Assembly: GCF_026151205.1 (NCBI RefSeq) | Contig: NC_087082.1 | Coordinates: forward strand, 19,003,401 to 19,067,400 | Direction: 5' to 3' | Origin: Bolinopsis microptera | Lineage: Eukaryota; Ctenophora; Tentaculata; Lobata; Bolinopsidae | DNA length: 64,000 bases | In this document: positions 33,931 to 45,000 of the stretch, piece by piece | How the letters are laid out: every line of letters begins with the position of its first letter | How positions within the stretch are numbered: the first letter of the stretch is position 1 | The notes under the pieces: generated by a model | Databases searched by the model: none | The model's input: only the letters and a program-made list of their open reading frames with translations | What the model was told of the DNA's origin: nothing | Translations under genes and position numbers: made by a program

Positions 33931-36032
33931 ATGTGTTTATTCCGTAGTCTTGATGACTGCACTTTATTTTTCAAAACAACAGAAACATCAACGACTTGGC
34001 TGTCAGCTTTTGACAATACTCAATGAGGCTGAGGCACTTGGGTTGAGTCAGGAGCATCGACTTTCAAAAGAAGAGTCTTATCATTGTGGTAAGAACCTCC
34101 TTCTCTGTCGACCAAACATTTTGGAGTGTTCGTGAATTTATGAAAGAAGAACTGTCTCGCTTCACTGCTAACGTCACATGCTGGTGACTGGTCTGATTTA
34201 AGTTAGTTATGCTAGACTATTCTTTATATCCAATGATGACCTCAACGCAGCTTCTTACCACTTTCTCATGATCATAAGGTTGTTCCTTTTAAGGCTTTTT
34301 TAGTCTGAATAACCTCTTTTGATCCAAGAATAAAGTCTTGGTATTTTTCTCTAGCTCTCCCAGCATGAGCAGAAAACAGTCTAGTGATGTCACGAATCAC
34401 TTCACTACGTATTTAATACCTTTCAGTACGAATTGGGTTAAAAGTTAATAGGGCAAACTGATGTCTTGTCAGTAAATGAAGCTTGTTTTCGGATTTTCAC
34501 CTAGTAATTTGGGAGAGTTTCCTTTATCAAAAAGCAGCCTATCATTGCACGTTATGAGGAGTGCATACCGGAATGGTTAAATGATCAGAATTTTGTTATT
34601 ACACACAATCTTGTGAGAAGGGTAAACCATAAATTTGATTTGAAAGCCTGATATAGTCGAAGAAATCTTATCATATTAGTTATCATAATTGTTTTTTTAA
34701 ATTTACAATAATGTTTCCATCATTTAGTAGACTTAGTTTCAGGATCTGGATATATATGATAACAATGTTTGATCTGTATCAATACAAGGTTAATATATAT
34801 GTATACGGTTTTCAATGAAGACGATTACCGCTGTCAGATCCTTGACAGTGGTTGATTTACTCTCCCTGAATCCATTCTGATCGATTATTAGGATCTCTTC
34901 CATAGCAGGCTTGATCCTGTTAAAGATCATTCTAACAACGTTTTTTCAAGATCATCTTAACAACATATTTTGATCTGTATCAATACAAGGAGGTTATATA
35001 TTAACAGACTTAATTATTATCCTTAAAGATACTTATCGCGGCAAATTTTGTGATTTCATAATTGTATATGTTTTTATTCTATGACAATACATCAAATTCT
35101 ACCTGTTTATTAAATGTTTAGAGGCGTTATTGTCAATCCTGATAAGGTCAAACTACAAAAAATGTGTTATGTTACAGACTTAATTATTATTCTTAAAGAT
35201 ACTTATCGCGGCAAATTTTGTGATTTCGCGGCAGAGTTTTTAGTGTATAACTCAAAAAATAAAGGGTTTAGGACCTTGAAACCTTCATTCGCCTACACTA
35301 ATGACGTGCTCATTCCGGTCATTTTGGTGGGGTTAATGATCTTCTAAAACCCTCGATAAATAAAGTTTCAAAATCCTGATTTTTTGGCTTCGCTACACTG
35401 TTTTTGTCTTATAACTCAAAAACTAAAGGGTTTGGGACCTTAAAACCTTGATTCGCCCCTATTAATGTGATCATTCCGGTCATTTTGACGTGTTCACTCA
35501 TTTCAATTGGTCAATTAGAAGCCGAGTTAGGCACATTTTAAGTGCGGGTCAGTCGCGATTCGGTGACTCAACTTCAAAGCGTCCTGTAGGATTATGCCCA
35601 AGCTAAAAAAGTTGTCTCCGAGTGAAATTGAGTTATTTATACCTTGATGAAGGCCTGTGCTTCAGGAAAAAACTCTCTCAAATCGTGCAGATAAATGTGC
35701 ATAACTGACTGTACTAATTGTGTGTTTCATACAATTTAAAATCTCACAATTTACGAAGTAATTTCAATAACAAATTAATTGTAATATAGAAATTGGAAAT
35801 TAGAAATCTATGTAATACAATGTCAATAAAATCATGTTTCTAAAATCGTGGGTTTTATGGCGAGAAAAATAATGCTCTAAAGTTTATGAAATTTGAATTA
35901 GAGTGTCTTCATAGTTATCATAATTTTAAAGTCAAAAGAAATAAACATAGGTCACTAGTCATTTTTAGAATACACTGTCCACAGCTATTTTTAATTATTC
36001 ACTAAAATATTCGTGAGCTAGCTTTTGATATT
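33931..36032. other. No gene recognised
   Basis: Outside the inverted-repeat arm (35050-35715) and the LINE fragment near 34830-34930, this stretch is AT-rich intergenic DNA without splice-consistent coding sequence. Confidence 0.6.
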
Positions 36033-36097
36033 TTACAGCAGGAGGTGCAGCAGGAGGAGTATAGTCCATATTTCACATCCTAGTTTCACTCCTGAAC
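36033..36097 (-). CDS. ZP gene last exon, hydrophobic tail
   Basis: Acceptor TTTTTCAG, 65 bp, phase 1, encodes GSGVKLGCEIWTILLLLHLLL and TAA at 36033-36035. The hydrophobic end without a following cytoplasmic tail fits a membrane anchor or GPI-type signal. Confidence 0.8.
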
Positions 36098-39000
36098 CTG
36101 AAAAACATAATTTTTTGTTGTTGCGCATGTTCTGAGACCAGAAATGAAACAGTACTGGATTAAAAACGGCTGGCAAAAGGAACCAGTTGCCTGTAAGAGC
36201 TTTACTAGTACCCGAAATACCGTTTTTAAAGCACCACCCCAAGCCTGATATCAGCTGCAAGCACAAACATGTAAATTGTTTTCACACCATATTATTGAAT
36301 AAATTGCATATTAGGATATAAAAGTTTTAATATATAACACATAATATATAATATAATACACGTTTAAAAGTTGAATGTCTAGTATTTGTGTTAATTGTTA
36401 TTATTAACTATTAAGTTACGTTCGATAATTGAAATATTTGCTTAAAACACTATTACATGTTGTTTTTAAATATTTACAAAACAAAACGACGGGGACACAG
36501 AAAGGAGAAGGACACTACATCACACGGACGGAAACTGCTGCTGAGTTGAGTTGACGAGTATCTGATTATATTAATTTAAATTCGATGTAAATGCTGTTAT
36601 ACTGTACTAGCCTCACGCAGTGTAGGGTTGGTCCCTTTGGTATGAATTATGTAAATTTAACTGTCAAAGATTTAGGTTAACTTTCTTAACTCAGTATTCA
36701 TGTTATTTTCTGGGATGAATAGTTAAACACTGCTAAGTATAAAGTTTATCTTAAAAGCGGTGTTATTAAAATTTCAATGTATTATTATCAGGTTTGTAAT
36801 TTTTATCCTACCTCTAGCTCTGGTTTCAATGGGGTCACCAGCTACCATTGGTCCCTGATAGACATGGAACCGTTGGTCGTTCAGTTCAGTTTTTCCGTCT
36901 ACAGACCTCTTCCGTCTGCTGTTGGAGCACAAATCTGTGCAGCCAAAACTGAAACAATTAGAAAATGATAAAATGCGGTTTAGTATAAAATATTAATAGG
37001 ATAATTGACCTTTAATTAGAACTAACTTGCTGGGAATCTATAGAGATGATGACCCGTACCCGATATTCATAAAAAGTGGATATGGGTTTCATTATGGAAG
37101 AAATGTTAGCAGGAAGGGTCAGCCTTAATGATTATTCGTTTTATGTTACAAATTTTTCTAAATAATGCACTCTTACAGGAAGCCTCAAACAGATATTAAG
37201 AAAATTTACCTGCTATCCGAGACACTGCAGACCTTGACAACTGCATGAACATATGTTGCAGTCTGGGAATCCAAAAAGTTGAAAGATTTAAATGTAAATC
37301 TTTTTATTTTTGGGTCGGAGAGAAGCTGTGAGTTGGAATCTTTGCCGATAAAGGTGAAGGTTGAGTCTTCAATACAACTGTGGTAAATTATATTAGATCC
37401 CAACATTAATTAGTTATTGAGATAATATATTAAAGTAGTTATTGTAATGGTGTATTAGAACCAGACAGAAACAAAGTGTGAAGAGCCTGAATGGAACCCC
37501 TCGGTTTCAGTTCCCTGTTTAACACTACCGTACAGCAAGGGCACAAAGCTCACTCCACAAGATGCTCTGTCAAATTTTGCTTATATAAGGAGAATCTACA
37601 GGAAATATTTCCTTGTAGGTCTAGAGGGTGATCTGTGAACAGATAATTACCTCATTCCCAACTTAAAGGAATTAGAATTCCTATACTATCGCAACGAGCT
37701 ACACAAAGCATAACTTAATACAATAATTTGCTTGACTTATTTCTACTTGTTAAAATGTCATAACATATTTTGGACGATTTTTATCTGATACAGATTCATA
37801 TTGGTACGTCATGATCTGTTAAAATGAGTAAAATTATAATAATCGATTAAATTACCAGAGCTAATCCTAACTCACATACTTTGATCTCATTTAAAAAGCA
37901 AATATTAAATTATATAATAATTATAAATGTTATATGATAATGCTAATCCCAACAACTCAACAAGCGTAAAATACAATGATTACACAAATGACTGTTGTGA
38001 AATTAAATATTACAAACTTAGAAGAGGATTTTAAATTTTGACTCTTGTGGGGAGGTGAACATTTTTTATACAATTAACTAGCTATAACAGTGTTGATAAA
38101 TTAAACTAGGAATCACTGTCAGGTACCAAAACAAATTTGGTTCACCTCCCCAACAGTATCAGCTATTGATTGAAACTTACCCTTCTTTGACTAGGTCGTA
38201 TGACAAATTCCCCTCGTCTTCAGATTCACTGTTTTTAGCTTGCACGTGCAATACTCCTAGAGAAAGATCTGAATCCAGCGAATCCAATGTTACCTGGTAA
38301 TATAAATTATTTTATAGCAGTTATTTTACTTGATAAATAGCCCTAATTGGTCGCAGTACAGTTGCTTTACAATCAAAGTTGAATTTCATACACAACACCT
38401 TCAGTAAAGTTCCATTTTATGGAATATCCTTCGCTAAATAATAATCTTTCATTATATGAATAATTATTAACAACACATCCAACGCGAACGTGGGTTTAAG
38501 AATTTATTAAAAGCTAAAGTTTAATTCAAGACCTGCATGTAAATGTCTTCATTAAGAGACAGTTCAAAGGGGAAGTTTTCCACTTTGTCCGTAAAATTTC
38601 CGTCCTTATAGAGGTCTAGGACAAATCGAAGTGAGCCAGCACCAGCCACTCTTTGCACAACAGTAGTTCCTTTTATCTCCCAAGATGCAAACTCGGTCGC
38701 TCCTGGAGGACGGAATTGTTTATAATTGAGGTATGCCTAGCTCTCTATATAACAGGTTCCTTGATAAAGTGTTGGGCCAGTTCGTGCAAGAAATGTGATC
38801 TATAAGAGCTCATAAATTTGCATTTAGTGATTATATAATGAGCATATTATATCTATCTTATTAGTTAGTAAAGAGAATAAAAATACTTAGAATCGTCAAA
38901 ATTTGGATAATCTGACCTGTTCTACTATAAGAACACTCAAATGCTAATCTGAATTCTTTTTCTCTAGTAATACCATTAGTGTCATCACTTGTCTTTGTTA

Positions 39001-42000
39001 GGCCTATCATCTGAAATATGAAAGAATAGTTAAGCCACAAATTGCTAAGGAATTATTTAAGAAACATACTTGAACTTTACTTAATAAACTATTTTTGTAA
39101 CATACGTCTTTGTAATCCAATGAAATTGTCATGTGAAAATGAACACCAGCATACATAAAAAGTAAAATGTCAATAGTATCAAGTGTGTATCTGACCTGGT
39201 TTTTATATATAACGTGGGTGCTATTAAAAGACACTTTCGTTCCGCATTTCTCTAAATCTGTTTTTATCTCTTGTATTTCTCCCGTGAATTCGCAATCTGC
39301 AAAGAAGTATCGACAACATGAATTATCTGATAAATGTTCAAATAATGCAATGTACCGGAAAATTAACAGTTTATATTTACAAAATATTTAAAACAAATAA
39401 AATACCTTTTTCGTTAAGTCGAATAGTATCAAAACTACTCTTCTCTGCAAAGGTCAACTTCATTTCGTTCTCGTCACATGTCACGTTGGCCACTGAAGAC
39501 AACAAAAATGTAAATAATAACAGGCAGAAGGAAGAAATCAATTTGTAATGGCAATATCAAATTAACAGTTTGTATAATTTGAATTTTATGATTCGAGCTT
39601 AAGGGAATTCTAATTACACTTTCGATCCTATAATTACAACTTGAGCTTTTATTGAGCGACCATTCTACCTTTAAAAGTCGTGCTTTGTACAGAAATTTAC
39701 CTAATACACAAGTTGGAGATACGGATAGCTCGCTGTTGGTGCAGGTGATTGTTGACGATCCAGAGATTACGAATCCGTTGTCGCATGATACGGTGTAGGT
39801 GTCGCTCGAATAAATTCCCGAATCCGGGGATACCGCTCCTTTTTCAATGATAGGTTTGCTACAATCATAAGGTGCTGAAAAGAAATCATCAGAATTCCTA
39901 TTAAATGTAAAAATAGATCTTAAGGCTGAGCGTGAGTTTGAGACCAATTTAGCTTTCATTTTAGACTTCACGTCTCCCGAAATAAAACTGCGAACAAAGT
40001 GAAACAAGGAACTAAGTGAACTGTAAAACCAAATTTTCGTCACGCATTGGACTTTATCAAGGTTACACTGAAAAGGGGAGGTTTGATCTCTGAACCAGAG
40101 AGTGTGGTAATTGGGTTAGGAAAGTAAACATACATGCGACAAAGATCAGGGTTACCATTAGGAAGAAAATTTCAGCAAAATTTATAGAAAAGAGTGTACA
40201 CATACATGCGAGAAAAATCGGGTTACCAATAAGAAAAAATCACAACAGAAAAGTTTACAACCCTCAGATCAGCGTAGTAAAAGTGTACTATAAATTAGTC
40301 TGTAAAACCGTTTCCACACATGTTATTGATTTTCGGTTTAGTGCGTTCTATTGCTAAGCCTTCTCTTATAAAGGTATCTAGGGTATCCTTACATTGTTCT
40401 GATATGCTAAATTCGAAGTTTTCGAAGAATTTTGCTAAGTCTCTTTTTCCCGATATGGGAGTGTAGTGTGGGTCGTCTGCTCTGCGGTGTTCAGCAGCGT
40501 GGTATCCTAGTGTGGTCCTGCTGTTGTTGAGTCGGAAGCTAGACTCGTGTTCGTAGATTCGACCTCTAATAGGTCGTCTTGAAGCTCCTATGTACAGATC
40601 TCCGCATTTCTTACATTTTGCTTTGTACACGTAGTGTCGGGTGGTACAGTTGAGATCTGCCTTGCAGAGTTCGCACTCGCATATCTCGTCTTTAGATGGT
40701 GTGCTGATGATGCTCCTGACAGCTTTCCCCGCCTGTGTCACTACTCTGGCGTTTATTCCCAGACGTGAAGTCTAAAATGAAAGCTAAATTCGTCTCAAAC
40801 TCACGCTCAGCCTTAAGATCTATTTGCTCGATACCTGCGGCTAGCAGTGTTATAGAGGCTGCCCGAAAACTGTCCACCCTTACCCTCAAGAAGACCAACC
40901 TACAACAGCAGCTAGACTTCCTCAAAACTTGCAGAAAAGAGAAAGTCTTCCCTAAAAACATCTTAACCCTTAAACTCCCTACTCTCCACCAAGCCTTCAA
41001 AGCTAAGTTTGATATAGATGGTCAACTGCGCAGCCTACCCCCATCTATCGTCCCCAAATACCTCAAACTTCAAAGCAAGATCGAAAGAATGACGAACACC
41101 ATACATTGTTTCTTCCTCAAAGCTGAAATCGATGAAAAAATACCTTGAAGTTAAAAGATGTACCCTTGAGATTAACCACACCCTTAAAACGCTACACAGT
41201 GTAGCCTCACCTCGAGAGACCAGATACATCAACAGAGTTATAGAACAGCATACCCAAAAAGAAAGGTGTGAGTCACAACAAAAACTGGAAAAGAAGCTCA
41301 AAATCATTAAAACAGCGTGTCAAAAACCAGAAAACAGCAATGTATCGACTACACCCAACCTCCACAAAGATCAAGGAGATAGCAAAGCTAATAACCCAGA
41401 AGAATCTACCAACAACCCAAATGAGGAAGCCCCTCTGAGCTCTGGAGTTATCGTAACTGTCCCCAGCACATACAGCAACGCAGCTACCAACATCTTAGAA
41501 AAAGGAAGGAATTTCAAGATTTCTCCGGACAATGGGAGAAAACTGGAAACAGATTTCCAGACTGGAGTATGGAGGATGATTGCAGCAATGCGATACAGCA
41601 ACCCTGCATACGAGTTCGGTATTCCCAACCCCGCGAGAAATCCAGACCCAGGCCTAAACACTATACTCAGCCTCAAACAGGTTGTATCAAGTTTCGATAA
41701 GGACCTCGCACCCCCACCAAAAGCCATACCACCTGTTGAGGAGACTATCAAACAACTAAAGTGCTCCATGGAAGGCCTAAAACACGATCTGAGGAAGATA
41801 CACATCCCCAGGAACTACCTTAAAGAAGATCTCGAGAGCCTAACAGAGGCGAAAACGCGGGAAAATGTACGGATTATCCTGACCGACAAAACCAACAATA
41901 TTGCTATCATGGAAAGAGAACTAGTGGAGCAAAAGCTAGCTGACCACCTGCGAGAACCTGCTTACAAACTATTAGAAGAAGATCCCACTAATAAGTACGA

Positions 42001-45000
42001 AACAGCAGCAAACAACCTGTTTACCGACATATGCATAGATCTTAGAATAGATGTCACGAAACCCCCCATCAAACACGTTCTAAGCAACTACTCGTCGGCC
42101 CCAGAACTCTACCCTATGGCTAAGGATCACAAGCCCAGCTTTCCCAACACCAAAGTTCGAGTAGTACAACCTATCAACAACAGTGCTATAGAAAAACTCG
42201 ACATGGTAGTGAGCAAAGTACTGATACAAATTAATCAGCTCCTCCCAAACCGAGTCAAAAGTACAAAAGATTTTCTCACTAAGCTCCGCAACACTTATCC
42301 TGACAACATCACCGTAACCAGTAGTGTCAGTTTCCAAGCATCCCTTGATGTGGAGAACATGTACCCGACTCTACCCACTGACGAGAGAGCTTTACAAGTC
42401 ATACTATCGTACATTGAAGATTACAAAGAAAATATTAACCTGTACGGATTTTCGCCCTCACATATTGTCTCCATGCTTGAATTTGTCCTACACCACACTT
42501 ACATCAAAGCAGGCGACAAATACTACCTACAAAAACAGGGTATCGGCACTGGGTCCCATAGTTCAGGCGCATACGCAGAAATCATCGTCGACTACACCTA
42601 CAATATAGCAGCAGAAAAGAGTACCCACAAGCCGGAGTGCCTTTCCACGTACGTTGACGACGCCTGGTTACTCTGGAAGTCAAGCGCCGAAAACTTCGAG
42701 GAATTCAAAGCCAATCTGAACTCTGTTTGGGCCTATGTAAACTTCACCAGCGAACTTCAAGAAGATAGAAAGCTCATTTTCCTTGATCTCACCATTGAGC
42801 TAAAAGAGAACAATGAAATATCCTTCACTCACTACCAAAAACCTACGGCTTCTGGAAGATATTTGCATTACGACTCACACTGTAGTCTAGTCACCAAAAC
42901 AAACATCATCAGGTCGGAGACTAGGCGGATAGTTCACAACTGCAAATACAAGGATGACAGCTGGGCATACCTCGAAAAACTGAAAACTCACCTGATCGTA
43001 AACTCCGGATATCCCAAAGAAGTCGTGACAAAACACATGTTACAAGCTCTAGAGAGACTAGAAGTACTAACAAGCTCGACCCCACGAGAACCCCGGCCAG
43101 AACCCGACCTTATCCTGAAGATACCGTACATTAACGAGAGCTTTACCAGGAGAGTCAACTCATCGATCAAGCAACTGGGAATAAACGCCAGAGTAGTGAC
43201 ACAGGCGGGGAAAGCTGTCAGGAGCATCATCAGCACACCATCTAAAGACGAGATATGTGAGTGCGAACTCTGCAAGGCAGATCTCAACTGTACCACCCGA
43301 CACTACGTGTACAAAGCAAAATGTAAGAAATGCGGAGATCTGTACATAGGAGCTTCAAGACGACCTATTAGAGGTCGAATCTACGAACACGAGTCTAGCT
43401 TCCGACTCAACAACAGCAGGACCACACTAGGATACCACGCTGCTGAACACCGCAGAGCAGACGACCCACACTACACTCCCATATCGGGAAAAAGAGACTT
43501 AGCAAAATTCTTCGAAAACTTCGAATTTAGCATATCAGAACAATGTAAGGATACCCTAGATACCTTTATAAGAGAAGGCTTAGCAATAGAACGCACTAAA
43601 CCGAAAATCAATAACATGTGTGGAAACGGTTTTACAGACTAATTTATAGTACACTTTTACTACGCTGATCTGAGGGTTGTAAACTTTTCTGTTGTGATTT
43701 TTCTTATTGGTAACCCGATTTTTCTCGCATGTATGTGTACACTCTTTTCTATAAATTTTGCTGAAATTTTCTTCCTAATGGTAACCCTGATCTTTGTCGC
43801 ATGTATGTTTACTTTCCTAACCCAATTACCACACTCTCTGGTTCAGAGATCAAACCTCCCCTTTTCAGTGTAACCTTGATAAAGTCCAATGCGTGACGAA
43901 AATTTGGTTTTACAGTTCACTTAGTTCCTTGTTTCACTTTGTTCGCAGTTTTATTTCGGGAGACGTGAAGTCTAAAATGAAAGCTAAATTCGTTATTAAA
44001 TGTAAACAAAATTTTGTAATGACTTATAAAGCAATGAAAGGCATTAGTTTGGTCAAATCAAACAGAACGTCATATGCTATCAGACTTTCAACTGACTAAG
44101 GTAGGGTTAAAACAGTTTCGACGCTAGGAACGATCCCCTTTTACATAGTTCCACTAAAAATAATAATTTAAGGTTAAATATGTATAGTGATAGGTAAATA
44201 AAGTATTATGCAATCAAAATTGTCAATGATTCGTTAATGAATTCTAATTTAATTAATTTAATTGGGAGATTGAGAGGAGACAATTCCATTTATCGCTAAA
44301 TTCTAAGTTTACAACAGCTTTACAATAACTAATACTGTAATAATGACATTGCATGAACTATTTTTAATACAAAATATGCGCGACCGACACTTAACCTATG
44401 AATTAACAATGTTTCATAATGCTACAATGGAATTCTTTAAAAAGTTTCTGTGTAAATTTCAACAGACTGTAGAAAAATATCATAATGATAAGCCAGTGAT
44501 ATAATATAGACTCCTACCTCTCCCAATGATAACTAGTTCATATACTATAGTATTCCCCTCAACAAACTAATTTTTAATGACGATATAAAATTAACAGTTG
44601 TTATGAGTAGAGTTTTATGATCAGGGGATTTTAATAACACTTTCGATCCTATTTACAACTTAAGCTTTTATTGAGCAACCAAAGTCATATTTGGTAGAAA
44701 TTTACCTGGTACACAAGTTGGAGATACGGACAGCTGGCTGTTGGTGCAGGTGATTTTTGACGATCCAGAGATCACGAATCTGTTGTCGCATGTTGTCTCG
44801 TATATGGCTCCCGAACTAATTGTCGAATCAGGGGTTACCGTGCCTTTTTCAATGACAGGTTTGATACATGATGATATTTCTGAAAAGAAAATATCCTATC
44901 AATACTGTGTAGTGAATTAGGCATGATTCATACATTAATCCTAACCCTAATTATAATTTTAAGATTGAGAAGAATGAAAGCTTTGTATTCAATTATCGCT

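Larger units (their letters stand above)
31738..35715. mobile_element. 4 kb inverted repeat enclosing decayed LINE
   Basis: Arms of about 650 bp (31738-32390 and 35050-35715) are reverse complements, both starting AGTACAGTCAGTTATGCAC at the outer end. Inside are a 239 bp tandem duplication (32275-32752) and LINE pieces in both orientations (32755-32990 on +, 34830-34930 on -). Confidence 0.75.
39912..43994 (+). mobile_element. Penelope-like element with inverted partial copy
   Basis: Main copy 40762-43994 (+) is preceded by an inverted 5'-truncated copy, 39912-40761 (-), of its last part of about 815 bp. The main copy's final ~30 bp repeat its first ~30 bp. A 12 bp target duplication ATTAAATGTAAA lies at 39900-39911 and 43995-44006. 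These arrangements are typical of Penelope elements. It sits in the intron between the two sushi exons, antisense to the host gene. Confidence 0.9.
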
